From the NCBI RefSeq assembly GCF_024679245.1, contig NC_090172.1:46071554-46135553 (forward strand): a stretch of 64,000 nucleotides of DNA. The letters run 5' to 3'. Origin of the DNA: Pseudorasbora parva (lineage: Eukaryota > Chordata > Actinopteri > Cypriniformes > Gobionidae). Shown here one piece after another: positions 36,860 to 49,329 of the stretch (position 1 is its first letter; each line of letters starts with the position of its first letter). The position numbers were made by a program, and so were the translations under genes. The notes beneath the pieces were generated by a model. The model was not told the DNA's origin, did no database searches, and worked only from the letters and a program-made list of their open reading frames with translations.

Positions 36860-37711
36860 TAGTGTTGTCACGATACCAAAATTATGACTTCGATACGATA
36901 CCAGACTAAAATATCGATATAGCGATACTAAATTGATACCACAGCAACAAAAAAAAGATAAGATGCTTAATATGACAACAGAACTTGTTATTATTCATTG
37001 TTATTTTTTACTAAAAATTCATGTGGCCAGCATGTTCCTTAGGGTTGGGCATCGTTTTGATTTGAACAATTATTGATCAATTGATCAATTACTATTAAAA
37101 TTCTCTCACAAATTTTTGCTATCTCAATGTATTTTTTACAATAATTGTGTTGCAATAGCTTACACACAGCACAAGAAAGCTTGATTTCGACTGGTAAATT
37201 TAATTAAAAAAGACGAGTAAACAGTAATAAAATAAGAACAAATAAACAGATTACAAACAATAGCACAAATAAATACCATAGAAAATATAAGATACAAATT
37301 AAATAGACTGCTTTATTTTTTCAGGTAGGTCTAACATTCAGATAAGAAACTGAATTAAAAAAATGCATAGTAATTACATTTAAAACAACATTGGATAATG
37401 TTCTTTGTAAAAAATTCAATAGCGTACAGATGAAACTATTAAAGTTACACAAGTTGATCAGTCAAGAGCAGTTGATCGTTTGTCTTTTTGTAGTTTGAAT
37501 AACAAATGACTGCGGTCCCTTTAAGACTAACGGACGCATGGATCCTAAACACTGTTCCTGTTACTCGTTCTTCCTGAACTGTTTGTCAACTCGCTGACGG
37601 TCAGAGAAGGAGAGCTCAGCTGGTATCGATACTGTAAAAACTGAGAATCGTATCGTTTCAGATATTCCAGTATAGATACATATCGAAATATCGCTATTTT
37701 TGACAACACTA
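36860..37711. mobile_element. Non-autonomous hAT (TAGTGTTGTC ends)
   Basis: Left terminus TAGTGTTGTCACGATACC and right terminus TTTTTGACAACACTA. The flanks GCCCAAAT (36852-36859) and GTCCAAAT (37712-37719) match at 7 of 8 positions. Internal motifs are ATCGATA-rich. No transposase. Confidence 0.85.
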
Positions 37712-37880
37712 GTCCAAATGGTTCCAACTATTTGTAAATCATGAGAAAACTGCAATTTTAACCAAGGAACCAAGGCGAGGGAGTCACCTGTAAATGGTGT
37801 CAACAGTGTTACCCTCTGTTTCCGCTTTTACTGCCATAGAAACCGCGGCAACAGATGTGGACAACTGCATAGCGTCTTGC

Positions 37881-39582
37881 GGCACGCTTTTGTAGTTTCG
37901 TTAGTAAACATTATGGACCATGGCAAGCAGACTTTGGAAAAAAATCAAATGAGCACCAGTATCAACATAGTGATTTCGAGATCGTCGAGACCTTTGCAAC
38001 AAATTTCGACTTGAAAGAGTGCTTGCATGTGCTTTATTAGACAGGTGATTAAATGTACATAACACAAATCAATGTTATATAGCAAAAAGCAAACAAACTA
38101 ATAACATTATAACGTTCAACATACTCAAATGCAGTTTAGATGTGTAGTGTAGACCTTGTGAAACAGCATTGCCTTTCCTCACAATTTTAATTCATCAAAT
38201 AAACTGACCTGTCTGAAACAAGTAGTAATTCAGTAATTCCAGGTAGTTCGGCAGAATGAAATGCCTTCATTTCTTTATATACCACAATCATGTTAAAAAA
38301 CATGAGTACATTCACTCATGCAGACCCCTAATTTAAACATCATTATATCCATCATCGGTATGACAACAAGTTCCATGATCCCATGCTCATTCACTTCGTC
38401 ATCAATCTATGTCTTTTTTATTGTTTTAAAGATGTTAGCAACTACTAGCGGCGAAAAAATACATATTGTAGAATTAAACCTGAAAATAACAGTTTCAGGG
38501 TTTAAAAATAAATAAATGTTGCCATTATAATACCAAATCAAAGACAATATAGAAAGATGGTTCACTCCTATTACTTATGAATGGGAAAAACTGATATGGC
38601 AGAATACATCCTGCCTTCTTAGTAAAATAGCCATTTGCTGAGGGACTCGGTCTTGAATACCTGAAATAGCTGCCAGAGGCGTTGCAAATATGGCTGCAGA
38701 GAGAACAGACTTTCCTTAAAAGGGACTTTGGCCAAATGCCTAGGAAATGGGGATGTGACGTTGAGGAAATTCTCATCGGTTAATCAACGTGTAAAAGCAG
38801 TATTAACGACAGGGAGGAGGGAGTTTTGGAGTTTTTTCAAAAACTAAACAGCCAATATACTCAAATAATAAAAACTTTATCATAAATAAATAAGATAAAA
38901 AACACAAAGTTTTATTCTGAAAATATAATTTGAAATAAAAAAGATACTAAATAAATAAAAATAATTTTCACTAGTGGTCTCAGACTTTTGGACCCCACAC
39001 TGTATAATTTTGTATGCAAGGCAAGTTGTACTAAAACCAAAGGTCAGAAGAGGAAAAAATGAGAGGAGGCACTCATATGGTTGAATTATGAAGGATGCTC
39101 AATCATGCCCATGCATTTGCACTCACCTGAGTGAGTAATTAAAATCAAACATCACATATACACTGCAGCTCACTAAACCAATTACTGTCCCACAGCCCAA
39201 GGGGACCTTCAGCCATTAGCAAGGTGGCAGCCTCCTCCATATCTGTGCTGCATAAGCCGCTAATGTATAGGTAATTAAACAGCAAATGAGAGGTTGTGAA
39301 GCAAATGCTCCCACATATATGCAACATGAAAAACACATTCTTCAAATTACATACATATTACATTCCTTGTAATAGCGTTACTGTTAAAGGTTTTAAAACT
39401 TTCCTGAAATTAAAAGGATTAACTTTCTCCTTCCCAATATTATAAAATACACGCACGCATGTTGAATAGTAACTCTGTAAATGTTATGATGGAAAATTAA
39501 TTTAAATCGTTTTTTAGGGGGTGGTTGCAATCAAACTCTGGTTTGGACCAGGCAATCAAAAAAAGTGTAAAAAGCACCATAA
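37881..39582. other. Intron-like sequence with a possible conserved block
   Basis: No exon supported. At 39145-39345 the sequence is of higher complexity and includes the homeodomain-type core TAATTA and ACTCACCTGAGTGAGT nearby. It looks more like regulatory DNA than the AT-rich surroundings. A repeat tail resembling TGGTCTCAGACTTTTGGACC ends near 38995. Confidence 0.4.
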
Positions 39583-40307
39583 AATGTGCACTATTTAGTA
39601 TTTTTGCAGTAAAATATCCAAAAATCACTAGGCCAGTGTTATACATTTTGTTCAATTGAGTTCTTACAATATCCCAAATGTTTCCTACTATTTGTAAATT
39701 TTGAGAAAATTGCTATTTTAACCAAGGATATCTGAGCATAGCGCCTGAGGATGTCGTCTGTCAACTGAGTCATATTTGTGTTACCCTCGGTTTCCGGTTT
39801 TATTTTGCAGAAATGCTTTATTCTTAGCAGTGTGCAACAAGCGTCACAGCAGCCACTGAGCGAACGCACATAGTAACGTCATAACTAGGGATGCACCGAT
39901 CCGGAGTATTGGCCGATCCCGATACTAATCCAATACCAATCCGATACCAATGCAGTTTTGTTTAAAAATTATATGTAGAATTTCTAAAACTCAATGTGTT
40001 GAATTGATCATTCTGATCATTCTAGAGGTTGCCTCTAGATCGTGCATTAAAATCATTTAATGCATGGCTAGCCGTGGATTATCCCGCTTATACCATGGTT
40101 ATTTGCCAAGTTACAAACAAGTTAAAGCTGTAACTGATGCTTTTTAAGAGACGGGTTAAAATGACGGTTGTTTTCTTACGTCTCGTTAGTTCTAGCACAC
40201 CGTCGCTTTAAATAAAGTAGAGCCATCGAAATGTTTTTATATAAACAAATTACCACATTTATTTAAATTCATTATTAAAGGGAAGAGACAGAGAACTGAA
40301 AAAGATC

Positions 40308-40344
<37 letters not shown>

Positions 40345-40364
40345 GAGAGGGAGAGAGGGAGGGA
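40308..40364. repeat. (GA)n microsatellite
   Basis: Imperfect GA array with GGGA interruptions adjoining the duplicated segment. It is the counterpart of the CT array at 13.3 kb. Confidence 0.95.
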
Positions 40365-40465
40365 AAGTTAGAGAAAAGAGGGTAGACCTGATAAGCTGTA
40401 TAGCTGAGCTCAGTTCTGGTCATGAAAGAGTTTGATATCTGAACGGCCATCAAATACTTTATGTT
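40359..40465 (-). repeat. Inverted copy of the 13.2-kb segment
   Basis: Reverse complement of 13171-13280, with near-perfect identity including GAACTGAGCTCAGCTATAC. It is embedded in the 39886-44759 hAT. Similarity stops sharply at ACTTTATGTT. Confidence 0.9.
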
Positions 40466-41002
40466 ATGTTTTAGAGATGCGTTCGCGATCTCTTCATGTC
40501 AGTCTGAAGATCCCCTCGTTGCTTAAGCATATCGAACATAACTAAATGGTTATTTAATGGATTTATTAAAATTATTTATGAATGACAGGCAACACTGCAG
40601 TGACAATGCAATCTTTTTTTGAACAAATCATCATTATGATGATTCAGTGTGAAATAAACCCTGCGTCATAAAGACACATTACATTTAATGCATTCAATTA
40701 TATAATAATATAGGTGCTCGAGTCTGTCAGTGTAGGTTTCACGACCATCATAGACTGTAAAAAACGTCATGCAGGTGTCAGTGTCAGTAGCGATAATGTC
40801 AGTGACATGACAACGAAGACCGCATGTTCCACGGAGGTGCCAATACAATACGCGCAGTTATAGATATGTATACGTATACATACCTGCGCATAGTGACATA
40901 TGTGCCATTGGCTTCTGTGTGCCACGTAATGTCTCATGTCACTTAATGTTGCCATAGATATGTATACCTGTGGTTGATACTGCCAGCTGCCACTGTCACT
41001 CT

Positions 41003-41938
41003 AGGTGTTTCTCAATGTCAAGGATGCTTCCTTGGAAGGACTGATCCTTCCAAGTCACTTCCTTCAGAGGCTAGGCGAGGCTCCTCTTTAGCATTCGGAG
41101 AACACGTAAATGGAACAGGCTAGCAAGTGCACGTCATTGCGTCATTACGTCAGTGAAAAGGTCCGTTGGCCATCAATAACATTGTGTAAAAAAAATAAAA
41201 AATAAAAATAAATAAAAATAACATTGTGTAACGTTATTTGTATATATTTTTATATCAATACAGTAGTAATTTGTACCGGCATTTAAACGTTAAACTTTAC
41301 GTATATTTACTACGGTTATAACAAATGTTTGGTAACGTAAATAAAAGCATTGTGGCAATCAGCGAGGTGAGGGACCGTGAGAGCGGGCCGGTGGAGTGAT
41401 AATGAGCGGCAGCTGATCGCCGCCACACCGCTCTCGGCTCACGGCAGAGTGATTGGAGTATAAATGGTGGAGCGTGGAAGACGAGAGAGGACTAGGCCTG
41501 GAGTTTATGTTATGGTTTGTTTATGATTTATTATGTGTGTGCGGGCAGTCGCCCGTGAGGGTTTTCCCCGTGTTACTTTCGTTTTGTTTATTATTTATTA
41601 TAAAGTTGTTGAACGTTCGCCGGTTCCCGCCTCCTTCCTTCCCATCTCCAAACTCCGATACAAGCATATTTGCCCCGTTCACGCTCCGACTCCGGGAACG
41701 TCAGAAGATAGCGAAGCTGCACGCACAGGATTGTGGGTGATTTGAGAAAGCGAAGAGCGCGAAGGCTACTCATATGCATCCTTTTCTGTACATGACATAT
41801 TTTTCGAACGAAGGACTCAGTCCTTGGTTGAAATTCGAGGATCCTCGACATTGGAACAGTCCTTCGACGAGTGTTGATGACGTGGCATCCTTGGAATTCT
41901 GGCTTCCGAGGATCCTTCCTTGACATTGAGAAACGCCT
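41003..41938. mobile_element. DNA element with TTCTCAATGTCAAGGA termini
   Basis: Left AGGTGTTTCTCAATGTCAAGG and the inverted right end TCCTTGACATTGAGAAACGCCT. TCT on both sides may be a 3-bp duplication. The interior includes short TCCTTGGA/TCCAAGGA repeats and a solo LTR. Superfamily not resolved. Confidence 0.8.
41351..41662 (+). mobile_element. Solo LTR with 5-bp duplication
   Basis: Begins TGTGGCAATCAG and ends AACTCCGATACA, the TG...CA form of an LTR, with AGCAT duplicated exactly at 41346-41350 and 41663-41667. It contains a TATAAA box near 41460 and an ATTATAAAG stretch downstream. No internal region is present, so it is the product of LTR-LTR recombination. The parent class (Gypsy-like or other LTR retrotransposon) is not determinable from the LTR alone. 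Confidence 0.85.
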
Positions 41939-42540
41939 TCTGTTTGCAAGCGTAACTGTGTTACTATGGTTACCAGTGTTTATGGTGGCGGATTAATTTC
42001 GAACTGTAATCAAACTGACTGGAACTACCTGTGCATTAAACGGTTTTACTGCACACCTTCCAGCCAATCAGAATCGAGTATTTAAACAGACCATGGTATA
42101 AAAGGATTGTAATGCAGGGCGCCACAAAGCGCGTATACGCATCCCGGGTTCAGTATGATGCACTTGAAATTATATAATATAATTTCACTTTATTATTGCA
42201 CTTGAAGCAACACAGTCTGTCCGCATTGAGAAGCTCAAAACACAAAGGGAAGCTATATCGATGAGTAGAGTAACAACGTTATCTATGCAATATTTTATTA
42301 AAGGTACCCTAGAATGAGTTGAAACAATATGTTAAATTGTTCTCTGATATCTACATAGAGGGTATGTGGCTTATTTAAGGGCAAACATTGTCAAGATACA
42401 GTTTTACAGGTCAATTTACAACCCTATTAATTGTCCCTAGGATGTAATGCTTTGTTTTTGCCTTATTTGGAAGGGTCATGAATATTAATGTTGAGCTCTG
42501 CTCTGATTATAATTAAATCACTTATTAAAAAAAAAACGCA

Positions 42541-43960
42541 ACTTGATCTAAAGAATTAGTCAATTACAGGCCAATCTCGAATCTACCGTTTCTATCAAAA
42601 ATACTAGAAAAGGCCGTGAAAAGGATCCCTATTAAACATTGCATACATTTTAAAATCTTGCTCATTACTTACAAATAGGGGTGTCCATGGTTAACCGATT
42701 GACCGATTAACCGTTAAAAATTGCGTAACCGAGTGAAACATTTTACTCGGTTAAGTGGCGTCAATGACGTGCTTTGAATTTAGTTGTAATATATGTTTGC
42801 ACCCCTAGAGACCGCAAGAGCGCTGCCAGACATTTGTAATATCCACAAGAAGAAGTCATGACCAGCTTTCTAAGCGGGCAAAGAAAGCGTGGGAGCACTT
42901 TAAAAATGAGAGTGACGGGGCAAAATGCAAGTATTGCAATGCAGTGCTTACCGCATTTTTCAGGCTATAAGTTGCTCCGGAGTATGAGTCGCATCAGTCA
43001 AAATATGCGCCATGAAGAGGAAAATAACAAACATCGCACTGGACTATAAGTCGCATTAGGGTAGAAGCAGAGCGCGAGCCGCGCGCGCTGTGCATAACGG
43101 AGCAGAAGAAAGAAAGTTTGAAGTGAGAAACTTGTGAATGACTAGAGAAAAGAAGAGGTTACTTTAACTGTAATGAAGAAAACAAAAAAGCTAATCGCGG
43201 ACTGAAAGCAAGATGGCCAGAGCTGAAGGGACGAGTCCACAGATGCTTGAACTCTCTGCCGGGAGAGGCTCAGCAGCCGCGCGAGTCAAACGCTGTGTGA
43301 ATCATTCTCGGCTGCATATTTTACTAATGCCCTAATCATGCAGGCGCCCTCGTGGCCACTTGCATTGCTCGTGAACTGGAGCGCATCTCATCCTAATTTA
43401 ACGAAACTCAGCGTACGCCTCGCAGACATGAAATAGATCTTAAGAAACTTGAAATGTCTTTTAACAATTTAAAACGAAAAGAAATAGGCTGCTCTCTGAT
43501 TATGTAATCCATGATGTGCATTTCTCTCTATAGGCGCATTCACTACGGAGATGGTGGTCGTCAAATTAATAAGCTAAAAATAACCCTGACGCACACTATG
43601 GTTAACCGAGTATTAACCGTTAAGGGCCTCGGTTAACGGTTAATGAAAAACTTGAAAACGTGCAGCCCTACTTACAAAGCACTAAATGGTTTGGCTCCCC
43701 AGTACTTAAGCGAGCTCTTAACACATTATACTCCATCACGTCTATTGCGGTCTCAATACTCTGGTCAGTTAATAATACCTAGAATATCTAAATCAACTGC
43801 AGACGGTCAATCCTTTTGTTATTTAGCACCTAAACCCTGGAACTGTCTTCTATAGCATTGTTTGGGAAGCAGACACACTCTGTCAGTTTAAATCTACACT
43901 AAAAACGCATCTCTTTACTATGGTATACACATAGAACATTGTTAACTTTCATTATTCAAA
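42541..43960 (+). mobile_element. L2/CR1-like LINE fragment, interrupted
   Basis: The upstream piece encodes LVNYRPISNLPFLSKILEKA, the conserved fingers motif of non-LTR reverse transcriptases. After an internal deletion it continues HFKILLITYK. Past the inserted hAT (42676-43670) it resumes ALNGLAPQYLSELL...YTPSRLLRS and LAPKPWN, the C-terminal region typical of CR1/L2 LINEs. The catalytic YADD region is absent. Likely 3' untranslated sequence follows to about 44400. Confidence 0.85.
42676..43670. mobile_element. hAT inserted in the LINE, with BED-finger remnant
   Basis: Perfect CTTACAAA duplication at 42668-42675 and 43671-43678; ends TAGGGGTGTCCATGG and GTGCAGCCCTA. Plus strand 42878-42949 encodes AKKAWEHFKNESDGAKCKYC, then NAVL. 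This is the start of a BED-type zinc finger (W-x-H-F then C-x-x-C) as found at the N-terminus of hAT transposases. At 42950 it is interrupted by a repeat rich in ACTATAAGTCGCA motifs, and the catalytic domain is gone. Confidence 0.92.
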
Positions 43961-45157
43961 TCAATTGACTGATTGTTAGGCTGCATTAACTAGGTCAGCC
44001 GGAACTGGGAACGCCTCCCATAACACCTGATGTACTCGGTACATCATAAAAAGAGTGGCATCTACGCTAAAGTTAGTCTCTCTTTTATCCCAAGGTTTAC
44101 TGCATTCAGCCGGATCCAGGCCGTGTCCGGATCGGATGGTGGACCTGCGCCCAGACATGACCAACGCATCCTGGAGTGTCTGCTGAGACCGTATCAATTG
44201 GTATCTCCTCTGAATTTGCCTCACCGGCACGTCATCCTCAATAAACCCGTCTCCGGCGCGATGACTCCGATCTTTCAAGTATTCATACTCTTGTGTAATC
44301 GGTCCATCCTACGCGCCATCCTAATCCTAAATAAACCCGTCTCTTGTGTGATACCAGCAATATTCCGATCTAATATGATTTCTGACCTGTAAGGTTGCCA
44401 GAAAAATAATCATACTGTTTGATAATAGGCCAGAGCAGAACTGGCACCCCGACTGAATCTGGTTTGTGATTCAAAGTGACTGAGCCACAGTGGAGGGAAG
44501 CATGCATTGACGTAAACTTGATTTGTACCTCACATTAAACTTTGGAATGGCTTTAGAACACATAATATAGTGCATAAATTGTTGATGATGCTTTATAATG
44601 TTTTGAGCCTTTTGTGGGGCACTGGGGCTTAACAATAACACTGAATATTATACGAACAGTATCGGATTTGGATCGGTCCTGTCTGATCGATACCCAATCC
44701 GGCAAATAATGGCGGATCGGAGCGATACCGATCCTGAGTATTGGATCGGTGCATCCCTAGTCATAACATAATTTTAAACACACTTAAATGTATCTAATAT
44801 GATAAACAGAGCTGTGTTCCGTTACCTCATACTCATGACCGGAAAAGTATAAATTGTGCCCGTGGCTGTGTCTTGTCGTCATAAAAGTCCTGCGAGCTGT
44901 GTTTTCGGCAACGATTGCTCCAACGACCTTGCTCAGCTCCCTTAACACACTGCTCTACATCATATTACAGTAACATAAATAATCGCATCCATGAACATGA
45001 TTTCTGCCCACGTTCTATCCCAATTCTTTTCCACTAGCTGTAAAGTGAAAACCACATGTCCCAAGATTCTGAGATCAAACTTGGCATCATCAAACTACAC
45101 CTATTTTTTGAATAGGCGCCCTCTAGCGGACAAACAAATTACAAAGTGCAGCTTTAA

Positions 45158-46754
45158 TCAACTTCTTTGCCTTGATGTTAAAAGACAAATTGCCAGCTAA
45201 ACTAATAAGCACACAACACTGTTTGTCTGATTTACAAATTAGACCTTCACCTCTGTGTTGCATAAATCAATATACAGTACATCCTTGCAGTATATCGGTT
45301 TTCTGACATAAAAAAGGAAGATCTGTCAGTGCTAGAAATTGTATGTGCACAATAGTAGTTGTCTGACAGCATGAGATAGGAAATGAATCATCTGACGAGC
45401 CAGTATTCACGTAGCCGAATCGTTTTACTGAATCATCCTCATTCTCACATCAAACAGTGATTCAAACGGCTGAATTTGAATTTAGTTTCTTATTTTACTT
45501 TATTAGAAATATACAAAGCTGGATAATTTGTATAATTAAAGATATTAGAGTGTGTCCATCAAAACCAGAACCTTAAAAGATGCCAAAATAAGTTCAGACG
45601 TCATATTCATATCCTGAATCACTAAAACAAATCTAATTTTTCACAATAAGAACACTATGTTTGCCAACAGTATACATTTCATCAAATGATCATTTTACAC
45701 TCTTTCAATCCACATTATTGAAATAAATAGATAATGGCTCAATTTAGAAACTGTGCGATATATTAATCCTTGCCCTAGCCTTAATGGATTTTACAACATC
45801 CCTTCAAAATTATAGTCATAACCATAACTTAAACAAGTTTATTGGCTATCCAGTTAAGCTGTGGCAATATTGAGCAATAATAATAAAATATGACTTTCAT
45901 CATGACTGCTTTAGATCTTCTTTAAAAAAAACACTAACTTGGTCAATTGGTAATTAATGATCCTTTGTTAAATACAATCTGCTGAGTCGACATCTTGCTG
46001 TAGAGAAATCTGTTTGAGGGAATTACAAAAAGACAGATAGTTGTATGGTACTCACCACTTATTTTGCCTTGAAGACCTAAGGACAGACCGCAAAAGACAA
46101 AACTTTTCAGTTTCTCTTATGTATGTGCCCCAAGATGAATACAGGATATCTGAAGATAGATATTATCCACAAATCGGTATTCTTTCCACCGTGACGTCTC
46201 TCCTGGCACGTGCTCTCAACACCCAACAAGACTAGTATTTCTGAGCATCACAGCTATCTAAACTCACTGTAATGTTACTGAAGGTATATGCCAGAGTGCC
46301 TCATGTGCCAAAAATATCCCGGTGCTAATTGCTCATATGACCTCTGTTTGCTATGGTCCCTTCCTTCTGTAGAGGGTGTGGAGTGCAGAGTTGGATGGGT
46401 GAAATTAGTGCTGGATCAGCCTGAACTGAGCCGCCCCCAGTCAGTCAGAGTAAGGCTGTCAGCACCTTCTCCATCTCCCTTGTGAGCTTCTACAGGATGA
46501 GGGGAACAGAAAGAAGGTCTCATCCCTAAATTGAGCAGAGAAAGAAGGGACCGACAATACGCCCCCATCCTCAGTGGTCTCCGGTTACACCTGCCGCAGG
46601 GCCATCCATAGCGGGCCGCCTCAAATCAGCAGTAACTGATGAGCTTGCCGTCCGGATGCAATCAGAACCTTCCTGTCCTGTGTATCTGTCTTCAGGGTTT
46701 ACAGAGCTGATCAAATGATGCAGAAGAGAGATATGCTAGGTTTCTGACTGCTAC
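45158..46754. other. Intron-like sequence, no gene seen
   Basis: No supported gene. A 21-bp minus-strand block between a TTAG acceptor and a GTGAGTA donor near 46050-46075 has microexon geometry, but there is nothing to join it to. Confidence 0.45.
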
Positions 46755-47765
46755 AGGTCAAGATATAGAAAGAATCATATTTGATCAAAAATACAATCAG
46801 TAATATTACGGAATATTTTCAGCACCCATTCTGATCTTCAGTGTCACATTATAATATAATGCATTCTAATTAAAGCCACAATATTACATTTCTCAGGAAA
46901 GAAGATCGTTGATTATCATGGTGTACATTACAAGTGTTTTTTTATATTCATTATTCCAGATTACCAGTACACAATTATGTATCCCTACCAAACCCGGAGA
47001 AACAATTTTGTACATTTGATGGCATTTTTGCATTTCCCATATTTGAATGGCAAAATGTGATTGAAATAATTAGAATGCATAATAATTGTGATTTGACTGA
47101 ATAACCAGATCAGATAATGAATAATCGTGACAGACTCATGCTCAAGACATATTTCTTAACGCCACAGCTGAAAACTGGTTGTGCTGCTTAATATTTTTGT
47201 GGGAAGTGTGACACTTTTTCAGGATTTTCTGATCAATACAAAGTTCAAAGAAACAGCATTTCACGAGTTCACACTTACAAATAATTCAGATAGAATAAAT
47301 GGTATGCGTATTTGGCGTGCTGTCCGAGGAGAGGGCTCCGAGCTCGGTATTTGGCCCGAACCCAGAGTACTCCCCCCGTATTTCTGGTTAGGAAAGTAAC
47401 CAGGTGCGTGTGAGGTAGAAGGGGTGGTGGAGGGATGCTGCAAACTTTGTCAAGGAACATTGGTGAGTTGACTGGGTATTTATGTGATCCTCCACTTGAG
47501 CTGATTGGTAGACATGTTGATTACTGATTGTTGACAGCTGGTTGGAATGACATCATGATTAGGTAGATCATTTGAACGTGCTTCTCCCGAACTTAGTTTT
47601 TTAAGAAACATCATTTACTTGAAATACAAATCTTTTGTATATAATAATATATTATAACTGACTTCTGTGACTTTTGATCAATTTAATGCATTGCATCCTA
47701 GCAATTAAAAGTATAAATTTGTTTTTGTTCTTTTTTTAAATCTTACTGACCAAACTTTTAATTTA
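46755..47765. repeat. GGTCAGTAA-family repeat, split by another repeat
   Basis: In inverted order relative to 59851: TTTGATCAAAAATACA, TCTTCAGTGTCACAT, then GTTGTGCTGCTTAATATT, CAATTTAATGCAT and TCTTACTGACC near 47750. The continuity is broken at about 47300-47600 by unrelated sequence. Confidence 0.75.
47300..47600. repeat. Inserted repeat (TATTTGGCGTGCTGTCCGAG family)
   Basis: Contains TATTTGGCGTGCTGTCCGAG and GAGCTCGGTATTTGGCCCG near the left and CTTCTCCCGAACTTAG at the right. It interrupts the preceding repeat. I recognise the sequence type as a recurrent fish repeat but cannot class it. Confidence 0.55.
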
Positions 47766-49325
47766 ACTTAATATAGTATAATTTATTTACGTAGTTAATT
47801 TTAATCAGGTTTCAAAGGAGAAAGATACTTGAAAGTGGAACTAATTTTTAAAAAATGGGGAAGGGGTGACTCTGAATTAAAAATAAAGTATTTATATATT
47901 TATAAAAAGCATGTGGACTTGTTAAAGTGCCTCACTAGGCCAGAGGTCAAAGCCAGGACACATGATAACTTGAGCCTTGATGGTCTGCTTTCAGTCGGTA
48001 ATGCAAAAGAGAGCCAGAGAAAAAAATATCATCCAAGATTACTTTTTTATCAGGTAAGAGAGACAGACTTTAACGCAGACTAACTGAATTCAATAAATTG
48101 GATATAAATTATAAATGAGGAAAAGGGAAAAGCCTCCACAAGCTGCCCATTTAAATCCTGAATGAGAGTCGGTCCATTGAAAGGAAACTAATCCCCCACC
48201 TCTCTGGTGCGGTCCACAAGTGACCTATGAAAGTCAAAGATTCAACAGCATTCCCTGGTGGTTGTCTTGCGCACAACAGTGTTACTGCATTCCACAGCGC
48301 AGCTCTCACGCTGCTCAGGCCCAGCAGAGGATCATTGACTCTGACAGAAATAACTTCATCCTCTCACCATAGATATTTCATCCAGGCTTTAATGTGGGCA
48401 AGGTGGGAAACTGCCGTAACTGGTGCTCGGGGCTATTTGTCCTGTGATCAGTCCTGGCAGAGTGAGTTAAGAATGTATGTGTGTTATAGCTGGTGGACCT
48501 GAGTGAGCTACAGACATATATTGCATGGCTATAATTAGGCAAATAAATTGCAGCAATCAATGTCACCATTACAGCTTGTTCTAGTATGGAGAGCAGTCTG
48601 ACTTGATGTGTGGATAGATTTAGTATTCAAAGACAGTATGTTACTGTTAAATATGCTCCACAATGAACACAGGAAAATGCAAGAAGAAAATAAATACCAA
48701 TGAAGTTGAATATTTACTTCAAGCCCTCATAAAAATATATATTCTGAATCGATAAATTCATACTATATCTAAAAGAGATGTATAATCTATAGGCACAACT
48801 GTGAAGTAATGATAAAAAGCAGTGTCTAAAGAACAAGAGAAAAACAACCTATTCTAACATACAGTACACTAGTTTAAGTTTTTTTCTTTTTTCTTTCAAG
48901 ATATTAGTACTTTTATTCAGAAAGGGTGCATTAAATAGATCATAAGTGACAGAGCATTTATAGTATGCCAAAACTATCTATTTCAAATAAATGCTATTCT
49001 TCTGAAATTTGAGTTACTTGAAAATGGTCCAATTCTCAATATATTAACTACAACTTAAACTCCTAATTACTTCTTATTAATAGTTAAGAAGGTGTTTGTT
49101 AAGTTTAGGTACTGGTAGGAATTGGATACGTTCAGAAGCAACAGTTAAAGGTGGCTGCCGTTTCGTTTACGGTACTCCGAATAGCATGAAACGCACTGAA
49201 GACGTGTGATGCCTGCGCATTGAAATAGAAAATAATTGTTTTTAATTGTAATAATACTTCACAATTAAGCATAAGATACTTGTAGAAAAAAAACGTTTTA
49301 ACAATAGTATAGACTTGACTTAATG
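47766..49325. other. Intron-like sequence with one repeat fragment
   Basis: No exon supported. 48895-49015 is a fragment of the GGTCAGTAA family (TTTATTCAGAAAGGGTGC ... AATAAATGCTATTCTTCTG). Confidence 0.5.
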
Positions 49326-49329
49326 TATT

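Larger units (their letters stand above)
35706..37880. mobile_element. TTAA-MITE family copy carrying two insertions
   Basis: The left part (AGGTGAAATATGTAAGATTT to TACATCCCAAAT) and the right part (from 37712, AACTATTTGTAAATC...TTTTAACCAAGGA) align to consecutive sequence in the 61687-62359 element. They are separated by 1.9 kb of two later insertions. The right terminus is not recognisable, so that boundary is approximate. Confidence 0.7.
39886..44759. mobile_element. 4.9-kb hAT with perfect 8-bp duplication, itself full of insertions
   Basis: Termini TAGGGATGCACCGATCC and its inverted copy at the right end; GTCATAAC duplicated exactly at 39878-39885 and 44760-44767. Native hAT sequence appears mainly near both ends. 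The interior contains a TIR element with a solo LTR, a LINE fragment with another hAT, and a copied host-like segment. No hAT transposase of this outer element remains. Confidence 0.92.
39583..45153. mobile_element. TTAA-target MITE, outermost layer of the nested stack
   Basis: The left half (39583-39885) and right half (44768-45153) together align with the intact element at 61687-62359. Shared landmarks are TTTTGTTCAATTGAGTTCTTAC, CATTTAAGTGTGTTTA-type sequence, GACCACATGTCCCAAGAT-like sequence and the end CAAAGTGCAGCT before TTAA (45154-45157). All sequence between 39886 and 44759 was inserted later. Confidence 0.85.

Noticed and set aside
46050..46075. Minus-strand microexon
   Set aside because: Acceptor and donor motifs flank about 21 bp, but there is no partner exon and short motif pairs are common by chance.
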